A stretch of 64,000 bases of DNA from Rhizobium phaseoli. GTDB taxonomy: Bacteria; Pseudomonadota; Alphaproteobacteria; Rhizobiales; Rhizobiaceae. Under the pieces are notes generated by a model that was not told the origin of the DNA, did not search any database, and saw nothing but the letters and a program-made list of their open reading frames with translations. Both the position numbers and the translations under genes were made by a program. The stretch lies in assembly GCF_003985125.1 (NCBI RefSeq), contig NZ_ML133566.1:248001-312000 (forward strand), written 5' to 3'. This document shows, piece by piece, positions 27,546-36,175 of the stretch. Numbering within the stretch: position 1 is the first letter of the stretch; each line of letters begins with the position of its first letter.

Positions 27546-28746
27546 TGCCGTCGATATCGACCTTGTCCGAGCCGATCATCCAGTCGATATGGATGAGGCT
27601 GGAATTGCCGCCCTGCGCCTTGATCTGCTCCAGGCTCAAATTCGCCCCGTCGAGGAAGCACTTGGAATAGCACTGGCCGAGTGCGATGTGGCACGACGCG
27701 TTTTCGTCGAACAGCGTATTGTAGAACAGGATGCCGCTCGCCGAGATCGGCGATGAATGCGGCACCAGCGCCACTTCGCCGAGGCGGCGCGCGCCTTCGT
27801 CGGTATCGAGCACCTTGTTCAGCACTGCTTCGCCGCGTGACGCCTTGGCCTCGACGATGCGCCCGCCCTCGAAGCGCACCTGGATATTGTCGATCAGCGT
27901 GCCCTGGTGCGACAGCGGCTTGGTGCTGGAAACATGGCCTTCGACGCGCAGCGCATGCGGCGTGGTGAACACCTCCTCGGTCGGAATGTTCGGATTGCAG
28001 GTAATGCCGTTCTTGGCGGTGGAGGCGCCGCCATGCCATTCGTGCCCGTCGGCAAGACCGACCGTCAGATCGGTGCCAGGTCCCTTGAAATGCAGCGAGG
28101 CGAAACGCTCGCCGTTCAGCCAGGCGGAGCGTTTGGCGAGATTGGCATTGTGTTCGGCCCAGGCGGCGACGGGATCGTCGAGATCGACGCGCGAGGCGGC
28201 AAAGATCGCTTTGGCGAGCTTGGCGATCGCAATCGGCTCCGGATCGTCGGGGAAGACCACCTTGGCCCAGGACGGGTTGGGATAGGAAACGATGTTCCAG
28301 TTGATGTCGAAATTGGCGATCTTCTCCAGCGCCGGCTTGTAGGCAGTGGAGGTGGCGCGATTGGCGCGGCCGACCTTGCCGGCATCTTGCTCGGACAGCA
28401 GCAAAGGATTGTCGCCGGCAACCGCAAGACGGGCCGCCCCGTTGGCATAGGCCTTGGCCATGCCCTCATAGAGCCAGTCGGAGGCGCGGTCGAAACTCTC
28501 GTCGCTGCCGTATTGATAACGCGCCAGTGTCGTTTCCTCGTCCGAATAAAAAGCGCTCACCAGTCCGGCGCCGGCCAGATAGGCGTGCTTGGTGATCAGG
28601 CGCACGAGCGGCAGCGCCACGACCGGCGCGGTGATCACCAGGTCCTGGCCCTTTTGCAGCCGAAGGCCAACCTTGACGGCGACTTCCGCAAGCTTCTCCA
28701 GCTTGACGGGATCAACGGTGTTCTGGCTCTGGGGCATGAAAGTCAT
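27493..28746 (-). CDS. M29 family aminopeptidase
   Basis: 417 residues from ATG 28746 (MTFMPQSQN), preceded by GGCAGGTTG. The M29 signature appears as conserved Glu/His metal ligands, including NIPTEEVFTTPH and CHIALGQCY. These two-metal enzymes remove N-terminal residues from peptides in the cytosol. The longer start at 28827 has no suitable ribosome-binding site. The last 53 bases lie within the EamA gene on the other strand. Confidence 0.92.
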   Translation of the reverse strand: MTFMPQSQNTVDPVKLEKLAEVAVKVGLRLQKGQDLVITAPVVALPLVRLITKHAYLAGAGLVSAFYSDEETTLARYQYGSDESFDRASDWLYEGMAKAYANGAARLAVAGDNPLLLSEQDAGKVGRANRATSTAYKPALEKIANFDINWNIVSYPNPSWAKVVFPDDPEPIAIAKLAKAIFAASRVDLDDPVAAWAEHNANLAKRSAWLNGERFASLHFKGPGTDLTVGLADGHEWHGGASTAKNGITCNPNIPTEEVFTTPHALRVEGHVSSTKPLSHQGTLIDNIQVRFEGGRIVEAKASRGEAVLNKVLDTDEGARRLGEVALVPHSSPISASGILFYNTLFDENASCHIALGQCYSKCFLDGANLSLEQIKAQGGNSSLIHIDWMIGSDKVDIDGITPDGSRVPVMRQGEWA

Positions 28747-28877
28747 TGGTTCAACCTGCCTTCTGTGATCGACGGTGGAGGCTGGCAGACTTAGACCCGT
28801 TTGCGGCGAAAATGAAGCACCCGCCACCGAATGATGCGGCCGGACTCAAGCCCGGCCGCATGCGAGGGGGAGGCTCT

Positions 28878-29561
28878 TCAGGCAGCCACGGATGGCCTGA
28901 GCAGGATGGAGTTATGGGTCTTGAGGAACTGCATCAGCCGCTGCGGATAATCCTCGCCGACGGCGCTTTTGACGCTTGCACGCTCCGCCAGCGCCTTGCG
29001 CCAGCGCCCTACGCGCTCCAGCCCGTCAAATATGCCGCTGTCGCCGAGCGTGTCGAAAAGATCGAAATAGCGGAAGACCGGCGCGAAGACAGCATCGACA
29101 AGGCTGAAGCTGCTGCCGGAAAAATAGGGTCCGTCCGCCAGCGCGCCTTCGATCGTCGTGAATTTGGCAATGAGGGCCGCGCGCTTGACGTCGAGCTGGA
29201 GCCCGTCCTCCGCCGTTTCATAGCCCCAGAGATCGGAAAGCACGGACGAGCCGAATTCCATCCATCCGCGGTGGCGCGCGCGGGTCAGCGGATCGGCGGG
29301 ATGCAGGCCGGCGCCCGGCTGCGTTTCCTCCAGATACTCGCAGATGACGCTGCTTTCGAACAATACGGTCTCGCTGCCGTCCGCTTGCTCGATGCGCAGC
29401 AACGGCACCTTGCCGAGCGGCGAGATTTCCAGGAACCAGTCCGGCTTGTTGGCAAGGTCGATGTTGATGCGCTCGAAAGGCACGTTCTTTTCGAACAGTG
29501 CGATCGCGGCGCGCTGCACATAGGGGCAGAGGTGATGACTGATCAATGTCAGCTTGCTCAT
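28878..29561 (-). CDS. Glutathione S-transferase family protein
   Basis: 227 residues. The thioredoxin-like N-terminal domain has SHHLCPYVQRAAIALFEKNV and the cis-Pro/ESSVICEYLEE glutathione-binding stretch; an all-helical C-terminal domain follows. The CPYV form of the first motif recalls Omega-type or thiol-transferase members. A divergent MarR gene, 110 bases away, may control it. Substrate unknown. Confidence 0.9.
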   Translation of the reverse strand: MSKLTLISHHLCPYVQRAAIALFEKNVPFERINIDLANKPDWFLEISPLGKVPLLRIEQADGSETVLFESSVICEYLEETQPGAGLHPADPLTRARHRGWMEFGSSVLSDLWGYETAEDGLQLDVKRAALIAKFTTIEGALADGPYFSGSSFSLVDAVFAPVFRYFDLFDTLGDSGIFDGLERVGRWRKALAERASVKSAVGEDYPQRLMQFLKTHNSILLRPSVAA

Positions 29562-29611
29562 GGTTGTCTCCTGGCGCTGAAACGCGGTTCAAAAACAATT
29601 GGTGACGAAAG

Positions 29612-29671
29612 TAGATGCAGATGCATATAATAGCTCTTGCGCCGATGTTCAAGTTAAATGTAATTGCATCT
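29612..29671. promoter_or_regulatory. Promoter and inverted repeats upstream of MarR (29672)
   Basis: TATAAT at 29626-29631 is a perfect -10 hexamer; GTGACG at 29602-29607 is a possible -35 with an 18-base spacer. TAGATGCA-ga-TGCATATA (29612-29629) is a near-palindrome overlapping the -10, and AGATGCA (29613-29619) is repeated inverted as TGCATCT (29665-29671) next to the start codon. It suits autoregulation by MarR. Confidence 0.6.
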
Positions 29672-30115
29672 ATGCCTGAGAAGCCCCCGACCCCGAGCAA
29701 CGCCGTCACCGGCGCATGGATCCACATCATGCGCGCCCGCGACCGTCTGCTCGCCGCGATCGAAAGCGATTTCAAGGCGGCAAAAATGCCGCCGCTGTCC
29801 TGGTATGACGTGCTTTGGGAACTGGCGAGGTCAGAGGACAAGCGGCTGCGTCCTTATGAGATCGAAGAGCGGACGCTGCTCGCACAGTATAATCTTTCCC
29901 GCCTCGTCGACCGGTTGGAAAGGGAGGGCCTGGTCCGCCGCGAGACCTTCGGCGAGGATGCACGCGGCCGCTGGGTTGTCATCACCGACGCCGGGCTGCA
30001 GCTGCGCGAGCGCATGTGGACGGTCTATGACAAATCCATCGAGGCGAATATCGGCTGCAGGCTCAGCGAAAACGAGGCAAACAGCATCTCGGCCTTGCTC
30101 GCGCGTTTCCTGTGA
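29672..30115 (+). CDS. MarR family transcriptional regulator
   Basis: 147 residues from ATG 29672; in-frame starts at 29615 and 29645 exist, but the likely -10 element argues for the later one. A winged helix with LSRLVDRLEREGLVRRETFGEDARGRWVVITDAG. Divergent from the GST gene and so probably its regulator. No strong Shine-Dalgarno precedes any of the candidate starts. It abuts the convergent ybaK stop. Confidence 0.88.
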   Translation: MPEKPPTPSNAVTGAWIHIMRARDRLLAAIESDFKAAKMPPLSWYDVLWELARSEDKRLRPYEIEERTLLAQYNLSRLVDRLEREGLVRRETFGEDARGRWVVITDAGLQLRERMWTVYDKSIEANIGCRLSENEANSISALLARFL

Positions 30116-30589
30116 TCAGGCGATCAATGGCGCGGGGACGGCCTTCAACACCGCCAGCGCATCCTTCGGGGCGAGCCGCACCTGCAGCCCGCGCTGGCCG
30201 CCATTGAGATAGACGAGCGGCTCGGCAAGGGCAGCCTCCTCGATCGCCGTCGGCACCGTCTTCTTCTGGCCGAAGGGGCTGATGCCGCCGACATGATAGC
30301 CTGTCAGCCGCTCGGCATCGGCGGGCTTCATCATATTGGCCGACTTGCCGCCAAAGGCGCTGGCGAGTTTCTTCATGCTGACTTCGCGATCCGACGGCAC
30401 GACGACGCAGACCGGCTTGCCATCCACCTCCGCCATCAGCGTTTTCAGCACCCGGTGCGGTGCTTCGCCGAGCGCTTCGGCCGCCTGCAGCCCGACGCGC
30501 TCGGCGCCGGGGTCATAATCATAGGTGTGGATGGTGAAGGCGATGCCGGCCTGGGAAAGAACTTGTGTCGCGCGCGTGGTCTTGGACAT
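30116..30589 (-). CDS. ybaK: Cys-tRNA(Pro)/Cys-tRNA(Cys) deacylase YbaK-like
   Basis: 157 residues from ATG 30589. YbaK/EbsC fold with YDYDPGAERVGLQAAEALG, KTLMAEVDGKPVCVVVPSDREV and HVGGISPFGQKK. These proteins hydrolyse mischarged Cys-tRNA(Pro) in trans. It follows the ArsC-like gene after 10 bases on the same strand, so the two form an operon. Confidence 0.93.
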   Translation of the reverse strand: MSKTTRATQVLSQAGIAFTIHTYDYDPGAERVGLQAAEALGEAPHRVLKTLMAEVDGKPVCVVVPSDREVSMKKLASAFGGKSANMMKPADAERLTGYHVGGISPFGQKKTVPTAIEEAALAEPLVYLNGGQRGLQVRLAPKDALAVLKAVPAPLIA

Positions 30590-30599
30590 CGGGCACCCG

Positions 30600-30950
30600 T
30601 CAGCCGTCGACTGTGCCGGCATAAATTTCCGGTTTGAAGCCGATCAGCAGCTTGCCGCCAGCCTCCAGAACCGGCCGCTTGATCATCGACGGCTGCTCGA
30701 GCATCAGCGTGATCGCCCTCTCCCGGGTCAGATTCTCACGCTCGGCATCGGGCAGTTTGCGGAATGTCGTGCCGGCGCGGTTGAGCACGGTGTCGAGGCC
30801 GGCCTGGTCGATCCAGGCTTCGAGATGGGCGCGGTCGATGCCGAGCGCCTTGTAGTCGTGAAATTGATAGGCGACCTCGTGTTCTTCCAACCAGCTGCGG
30901 GCCTTCTTCATCGTGTCGCAGTTCTTGATGCCATAAATGGTGACGGCCAT
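30600..30950 (-). CDS. ArsC/Spx family reductase-like protein (YffB type)
   Basis: 116 residues. Thioredoxin-like fold opening VTIYGIKNCDTMKKARSWLE, with the active Cys in NCDT; RPVLEAGGKLLIGFKPE is the typical C-terminal half. YffB-like members bind glutathione but have no shown arsenate reductase activity. No ars genes are near, which supports the YffB rather than arsenate-resistance assignment. Confidence 0.9.
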   Translation of the reverse strand: MAVTIYGIKNCDTMKKARSWLEEHEVAYQFHDYKALGIDRAHLEAWIDQAGLDTVLNRAGTTFRKLPDAERENLTRERAITLMLEQPSMIKRPVLEAGGKLLIGFKPEIYAGTVDG

Positions 30951-31040
30951 GACCGATCGATCTCCCTATGATGCCAACGGGATAGCATGTGCGACGGCAA
31001 GCGCAAACGCCGAGCGGCATTTATCCCCGGCAGCACCTGC

Positions 31041-32120
31041 TCAACTCTCCAGTGTGCCGGCCTTGCGCTCGGCCTTGCTGGGCTTGGCGCCGACGATCTT
31101 CATCAGGTCGCCGCGCCGGCGCACCAGCCGATCCGAGGTCCGGGTCAGGACCAGTCCATCCTGCGGCGCATGCAGGTCGATGCTGCCATCAGGCTGCCCC
31201 GGCCGGGTGACGACCGTCGCCAGAAGCTCGCCTTCCGCAACCCTGTCGCCGATCGTGCGATGAAAGAGCACGGCGCCGCCTTCGGGAGCACGGATGATCT
31301 CGACATTGTCGAGCGGCACGGCCGGACCGGCAAAGGCGGCCGTCGTCACCGCTTCGTCCCTGACAATCCCGCGCGCCGCGAGGAAACGCCAGAGCCCCTC
31401 CGCATCCTGCTTTGCCAGCATCGGATCGACGTCGCGCTTGCCGCGCAGCTCGACCGTGACCGAGAGTTTGCCGGGCAGGCGGGATTGCCGCTCGCCGGGA
31501 ATTTCATATTTCCATGCGAAACCGACGGCCTCCTCGAAGGCAGAGCTTTCGCCGTCCGAAAGCAGCACGGCCTGCATGTCGAGCGCAGCGGCAAGATCGG
31601 CCGCCTCCGGCCAGAAGGCCTCGTCGATATAGGCATATTGCAGAGATTCGTCGTCGCAATGCAGGTCGAGCACGAGATCGGCGCCGAGCGCCATATGCAG
31701 GAGCTGCCGCTTCAGCCTGTCGGTAGCCGGATAATCATCGAGGTCGTCGATCAACATCATCCGGTCGGCGATGGAGATCAGCGGGAAATCCCGGTTGAAA
31801 TTGGTGCGGGAGCCGAGATCGAAACGGCCCTGCAAGTCACCGAAGTGCGATTGTGCTGCGCCGATCGGGTTGGCCTGCGGCACGATGGTGACGTCGCCCA
31901 GTATTCCACCCTGGTCTTCCGCCTGCCTCAGCCGTTCGCAGAGGAAATGCAGGAGCGCCGTTCCCGGGAGTTCGCCGGCATGAAGGGCCGCCTGGATATA
32001 AATATTCGGCGCCTTCGGATCGCGACCGGCAAAGCGCAGCACGGGCAGCCGCCACTGCGTTCCCGGTGTATCGCCCGGGATGATGATCTCTGAAACGTCC
32101 ATGCTGTCTTCGCTCCGCAT
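31041..32120 (-). CDS. Succinylglutamate desuccinylase/aspartoacylase family protein
   Basis: 359 residues. The M14-like zinc motif is HAGE (H47, E50) with the third ligand in DLHCDDES, and TNFNRDFP matches the substrate Arg region. The start may be ATG 32120 or ATG 32102; GGAG lies 10 bases before the second. Family enzymes remove acyl groups from amino acids, but the true substrate is not evident. Possibly co-transcribed with the ArsC-like gene 91 bases downstream. Confidence 0.85.
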   Translation of the reverse strand: MRSEDSMDVSEIIIPGDTPGTQWRLPVLRFAGRDPKAPNIYIQAALHAGELPGTALLHFLCERLRQAEDQGGILGDVTIVPQANPIGAAQSHFGDLQGRFDLGSRTNFNRDFPLISIADRMMLIDDLDDYPATDRLKRQLLHMALGADLVLDLHCDDESLQYAYIDEAFWPEAADLAAALDMQAVLLSDGESSAFEEAVGFAWKYEIPGERQSRLPGKLSVTVELRGKRDVDPMLAKQDAEGLWRFLAARGIVRDEAVTTAAFAGPAVPLDNVEIIRAPEGGAVLFHRTIGDRVAEGELLATVVTRPGQPDGSIDLHAPQDGLVLTRTSDRLVRRRGDLMKIVGAKPSKAERKAGTLES

Positions 32121-32469
32121 TTGCCGTCCGAATGGTTTTCCAGCTTTATGCGCGGATAGCCGGCAAGCGCAAGCCTCATCGGGACGGCACTCTCAGCAGT
32201 GGAATGGCCAGTGATCGATGTTGTGCTACTCGGTTTTTCCGGGAACGGTGTCGCCGCTCCGGCTTGCACCCAAACGCCCACGCCGATTTGGCCATACTCG
32301 AAATCGAAGGAAATCTGGTTGATGGCAAACCTCGTCGTTCCGCTAGGATAGATGCGCCGGTCAGGTAGAGCGTGCAGAACAAAAAAAGAACGCGATACGC
32401 AAGAATCGGGTTGAAACAGCGGCCGTCCCGTACGATTTTGGGGGCAATCGAAAACGCGGAGGCTGTGGC
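32121..32469. other. 349-base spacer without recognisable gene
   Basis: Lies between divergent aspartoacylase-like and ogt genes. Overlapping open frames on both strands encode no recognisable protein. I see no repeat, terminator or strong promoter motif. Confidence 0.5.
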
Positions 32470-33033
32470 ATGGCCCAGACGATCCATCACTATTGCATCT
32501 TCGAAACCGCAGGCGGTTTCTGCGGCATCGCCTGGAGCGATGCCGGCATCGTCCGTTTCCAGCTGCCGACGAAAACCGCAGAGGCGACCGAGCGGCTCTT
32601 GCTGCGCCGTCTGCCCGATGGCGAGCCCGGTGTGGCGACGCCCGATGTGCTCGAGACCGTGGCGGCGGTGAAGCGCTACTTCCAGGGTGAGGAGACGGAT
32701 TTCTCAGGCGTCGAACTCGATCTTGCCGGCCAGAATGGCTTCTCCAGGGAGATTTATGCAGCGGCAAGGCGTGTCGGCTGGGGCCACACGACCACCTATG
32801 GCGCGCTGGCGAAAGAGCTTGGCGCCGGGCCGGAAGCGGCCCGCGACGTCGGCCAGGCAATGGCGAAGAACCCCGTCGCGCTGATCATTCCCTGCCACCG
32901 GGTGCTGGCGGCCGGCGGCAAGATCGGCGGCTTCTCCGCGCCCGGCGGTTCGTCGTCGAAGACCCGCATGCTGGAACTCGAAGGCGTCAACCTCGCCCCG
33001 CCGCCGCCCGCCCAGCAGTCGCTGGGATTTTAA
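32470..33033 (+). CDS. ogt: Methylated-DNA--protein-cysteine S-methyltransferase
   Basis: 187 residues. The alkyl acceptor is C142 in IIPCHRVLAAGGKIGGFSAPGG, with the preceding TTYGALAKELG helix-turn-helix. It repairs O6-methylguanine by suicidal transfer of the methyl group. The N-terminal domain lacks the zinc-binding and activator part of Ada, so it is a plain Ogt-type enzyme. Convergent with an SDR gene. Confidence 0.93.
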   Translation: MAQTIHHYCIFETAGGFCGIAWSDAGIVRFQLPTKTAEATERLLLRRLPDGEPGVATPDVLETVAAVKRYFQGEETDFSGVELDLAGQNGFSREIYAAARRVGWGHTTTYGALAKELGAGPEAARDVGQAMAKNPVALIIPCHRVLAAGGKIGGFSAPGGSSSKTRMLELEGVNLAPPPPAQQSLGF

Positions 33034-33067
33034 GCGGCGAGGACAGCTCAGCCGGGATATCGGTTGC

Positions 33068-33802
33068 TCAATGCGGACTGGCCGTCGGCCGGATGATGAT
33101 CTCGCTGACATCGACATCCTCAGGCTGGCTGACGGCATAGAGGATCGAATGGGCGACGGCCTCGGGGCTGATCGTCACCGCCCTGAAAGCCGTCATGGCC
33201 TCGCGCGCGGTCGGGTCGGTGATCGTGTCGGCCAGTTCCGATGTCGTCGTGCCGGGCGAGATGACGGTGACGCGGATGCGATCGGTCTCCTGCCGCAGCC
33301 CGTCGGAGATCGCGCGGACGGCGAATTTCGTCGCGCAATAGACGGCTGCGGTCGGCGAGACGCTGTGACCGCCGATCGACGACAGGTTGATGATCTGCCC
33401 GGATCCCTGCGCCTTCATGATCGGCAGGGCTGCCGCGATGCCGTAGAGCACACCCTTGATGTTGACATCGACCATCCGGTCCCACTCCTCGACCTTGAGG
33501 GCCGCGAGCGGCGAGAGCGGCATGACGCCGGCATTGTTGACGATGACGTCGAGCCGGCCGAATTCCAATCTGGCAAAACCGGCGAAGGCCTCGACCTCGG
33601 AACGGTCGGTGACGTCAAGCTTCCGCAGACGCACCGTTCCGCCCCTGGCTTCGATTTCGCCGGCGAGCCTCTCCAGGCGCTCGGTACGTCGCGCGCTGAT
33701 CACGATGTGGGCGCCGGCCGCAGCCAGCACCTTTGCCGCAGCTTCGCCGATGCCGCTGCTGGCGCCGGTGATGGCAATGACTTTTCCTTCGATATTGGAC
33801 AT
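33068..33802 (-). CDS. SDR family oxidoreductase
   Basis: 244 residues. The NAD(P)-binding TGASSGIG at residues 13-20, NNAG, and the catalytic S-Y-K (SSIGG, YCATK) are all present. It belongs to the classical short-chain dehydrogenases close to YdfG/serine-dehydrogenase types. The second of two SDR genes in a row on the minus strand, 41 bases apart, in the same putative operon as the Atu4866-type gene. Confidence 0.9.
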   Translation of the reverse strand: MSNIEGKVIAITGASSGIGEAAAKVLAAAGAHIVISARRTERLERLAGEIEARGGTVRLRKLDVTDRSEVEAFAGFARLEFGRLDVIVNNAGVMPLSPLAALKVEEWDRMVDVNIKGVLYGIAAALPIMKAQGSGQIINLSSIGGHSVSPTAAVYCATKFAVRAISDGLRQETDRIRVTVISPGTTTSELADTITDPTAREAMTAFRAVTISPEAVAHSILYAVSQPEDVDVSEIIIRPTASPH

Positions 33803-33843
33803 TTCAGACTCCGTCTGTCTGTTGAGTGTTTCTGGGGCGCGGC

Positions 33844-34686
33844 TCAGTCGGGGAAATCGGCGCTAAGCGTTATCTCCGCCCAGGCGTCGAAATTTGCCCG
33901 CAGCGCGTCGAGCCGTCCGCGCGCGATCTTCAGGGCGGGCGCGCCGAGCAGCAGGCGCAAGGGCGGCTCCTCCGCCTCGAATGCCGAGATGATGGCAGCG
34001 GCGGCGCGCGCGGGATCGCCCGGCTGCCTGCCGGAGACCGAACGGGTGGCCTGGCGCCGCTTGCCCGACGTTTCGGCATAGTCATCGATAACAGTCTTGG
34101 ATTCGATCATCGACCGGCCGGCCCAGTCGGTACGGAAGGCACCGGGTTCGAGAATCGTCACCTTGATGCCGAGCGGATTGACCTCATGGAACAGCGATTC
34201 CGACAGGGCTTCGACCGCAAACTTCGTGGCGTGGTAGTAGCCGGTGGCGGCGAAGGCGACGAGCCCGCCGAGCGACGAGACGTTGAAGATATGCCCCCGC
34301 CGGCGTGAGCGCATGCCAGGCAGGACATGCTTGGTGACGTCTATCAAGCCAAAGACGTTGGTCTCGAACTGGGCACGGATTTCAGCGTCGAGGCCCTCCT
34401 CGATCGCCGAGAGATAGCCGTAGCCGGCATTGTTGACGAGGACATCGATCGCCCCGAAATGCCGTTCGGCCTCTCGGACCGCGCTGGCGATGGAGCGGCC
34501 GTCCGTCACGTCGAGGAAAAGGGCAAGTGCGCGATCCCCGTGCTGTGCTGCGAGTTCACGCAGGGTCTCGGGCTTACGCGCGGTCACGACGGCGCGCCAA
34601 CCACGCGCCAGAACGGCTTCGGCGAGCGCCCGGCCGAGGCCGGACGATGCGCCGGTGATGAACCAGATGGGTGTGGTGGAAGACAT
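33844..34686 (-). CDS. SDR family oxidoreductase
   Basis: 280 residues from ATG 34686, where AGGA lies 8 bases upstream. TGASSGLG, NNAG and YHATK motifs are present; the long C-terminal region after EPGAFRTDW is typical of the SDR5-like group. Reaction unknown. Lies between the Atu4866-type gene (46 bases upstream) and the second SDR gene. Confidence 0.9.
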   Translation of the reverse strand: MSSTTPIWFITGASSGLGRALAEAVLARGWRAVVTARKPETLRELAAQHGDRALALFLDVTDGRSIASAVREAERHFGAIDVLVNNAGYGYLSAIEEGLDAEIRAQFETNVFGLIDVTKHVLPGMRSRRRGHIFNVSSLGGLVAFAATGYYHATKFAVEALSESLFHEVNPLGIKVTILEPGAFRTDWAGRSMIESKTVIDDYAETSGKRRQATRSVSGRQPGDPARAAAAIISAFEAEEPPLRLLLGAPALKIARGRLDALRANFDAWAEITLSADFPD

Positions 34687-34732
34687 GATCCTCATCCTTT
34701 CCGGCCGGATACGGCCCTATTGAGCGAGCTTG

Positions 34733-34972
34733 TCATTTGCGGCGAAGCACCATGCCGCCGTGATGGAGGGTGTTGGCGTCGACGAAATCGCCATCGGCCG
34801 TGAAGCCGGTATCGTCCCAGTATTCGATGTGGCTGCTGGTGACCTCGTAACGGCCTTGATAGGCGCTCTCCCGGTTGCCGCGGGCCTCGTCATAACGGCC
34901 GTTGGGCAGAAGTTCGTGGCGGACGCGGCCGTCATCCGTCACCCACATGCCGACATAGGGATGGTCCTGCAT
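34733..34972 (-). CDS. Atu4866 domain-containing protein
   Basis: 79 residues: a small beta-barrel family, named for its Agrobacterium founding member, recognisable from VGMWVTDDGRVRHELLPNGRYDEARGNRESAYQGRYEV and WDDTGFTADGDF. Function unknown; a small-ligand-binding barrel is likely from fold alone. First gene of a probable operon with the two SDRs, divergent from a LysR gene. Confidence 0.88.
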   Translation of the reverse strand: MQDHPYVGMWVTDDGRVRHELLPNGRYDEARGNRESAYQGRYEVTSSHIEYWDDTGFTADGDFVDANTLHHGGMVLRRK

Positions 34973-35062
34973 TCGTGTTCTCGCTTGTTTGTTGACGCTT
35001 CGCTGACGGGACTGAACATAATGCGGTCGGCGATGGCGATTAAGTTGCCAATCTCAGATGCC

Positions 35063-35083
35063 TTGGTTAGAAATATTAACCAA
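35063..35083. promoter_or_regulatory. Perfect 7-7-7 inverted repeat overlapping the LysR start
   Basis: TTGGTTA-GAAATAT-TAACCAA (35063-35083). The last A is the first base of the LysR ATG. It is the only strong dyad in the divergent spacer, and fits a LysR-type site controlling itself and the Atu4866-SDR operon. Confidence 0.7.
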
Positions 35084-35979
35084 TGGTCGACGATCTCGAA
35101 GGCATTTCGGTTTTTCTTGCCGTGGCGGAAGCGCGTAACTTCCGGCTCGCGGGCGAGCGGCTTGGCGTCACCCGCTCCGCCGTCAGCCAGGCGCTGCAGC
35201 GTCTGGAGGATCGTCTTGGCGTCGCGCTCGTCCAGCGCACGACGCGCAGCGTCAGCCTGACCGAAGCCGGCGAAGTGTTCTTCGCGGCGGTTCGTCCATC
35301 GGTCCGGCAGGTCAGGGATGCGATGCAGACGGTGCGGGACATGCAGGCGCGCCCAAGCGGCCTGCTGAGGATCACGGTGTCCTCGATTGCCGAAAGTTTC
35401 CTGTCCGGCACCTTGCTGGCCGGCTTCATGCAGGCTTGTCCCGAGATCAAACTGGATATCACCGTCACAGACGACGAATTCGATATCGTCGAAACCGGTT
35501 TCGATGCCGCGGTCCGTCTGGGCGAAGTGATCGAGCAGGATATGATTGCGGTCCCGGTCTCAGAGCCGCAGCGGCAATGCGCGGCCGCGTCCCCCGCCTA
35601 TCTCGAGCGCCACGGCGGTCCTCGTTATCCAGGCGAACTCCGGGACCATGCCTGCATCGGCTGGCGGCCTCGCCCGGACACGGCGCCCTATCGCTGGGAA
35701 TTCACCGAAAACAATCGCGATTTCGACGTCGCCGTCGACCCTGCCGTGACAACGAACGATATGGGAATGATGATCCGCCTGGCCTGTGCCGGAGCCGGGA
35801 TCACTTTCGGCATGGTGGAAACCTTCCAGAGCTATTTCGATCGCGGAGAGCTCGTGCCGCTGCTGGAAGATTTCTGCCCGCCCTTTCCTGGCTTTTATCT
35901 CTACTATCCCAGGCGCGAGCGGCAACCGCTGAAGCTGCGGGCGCTGGTTGAGCATATCAAGAGGTCCGGCAAGCGGTAG
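35083..35979 (+). CDS. LysR family transcriptional regulator
   Basis: 298 residues. Winged helix-turn-helix at residues 7-60 (NFRLAGERLGVTRSAVSQALQRLEDRLGVALVQRTTRSV) and a co-inducer domain with LRITVSSIAESFL. It resembles the LysR at 15421-16329 in length and motif spacing. The perfect inverted repeat at the start codon is a good candidate for its binding site; the divergent Atu4866-SDR-SDR operon is the likely target. No separate Shine-Dalgarno is evident. Confidence 0.93.
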   Translation: MVDDLEGISVFLAVAEARNFRLAGERLGVTRSAVSQALQRLEDRLGVALVQRTTRSVSLTEAGEVFFAAVRPSVRQVRDAMQTVRDMQARPSGLLRITVSSIAESFLSGTLLAGFMQACPEIKLDITVTDDEFDIVETGFDAAVRLGEVIEQDMIAVPVSEPQRQCAAASPAYLERHGGPRYPGELRDHACIGWRPRPDTAPYRWEFTENNRDFDVAVDPAVTTNDMGMMIRLACAGAGITFGMVETFQSYFDRGELVPLLEDFCPPFPGFYLYYPRRERQPLKLRALVEHIKRSGKR

Positions 35980-36175
35980 CGATCCATCGCCACGGCGGAT
36001 CTTCACCAAGCAAATTCGGCGGTTGCCAACTGGTCGCTGCGCCCCGCTAAGATTGCCCCTGTCACGCGCTTTTGCTAATTCCGGTTCCTGAGAGAGCGGA
36101 AGCGGCCAGCGGCGGCCCGTATTTAGGTGCGCGTAATCCCTTCCGCTCCCAATGGCTTATGCTGCCGGAGACCAT

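Noticed and set aside
32132..32490. Small overlapping frames upstream of ogt
   Set aside because: None has a ribosome-binding site, a family motif or a plausible composition; both strands have similar frames, as expected by chance.
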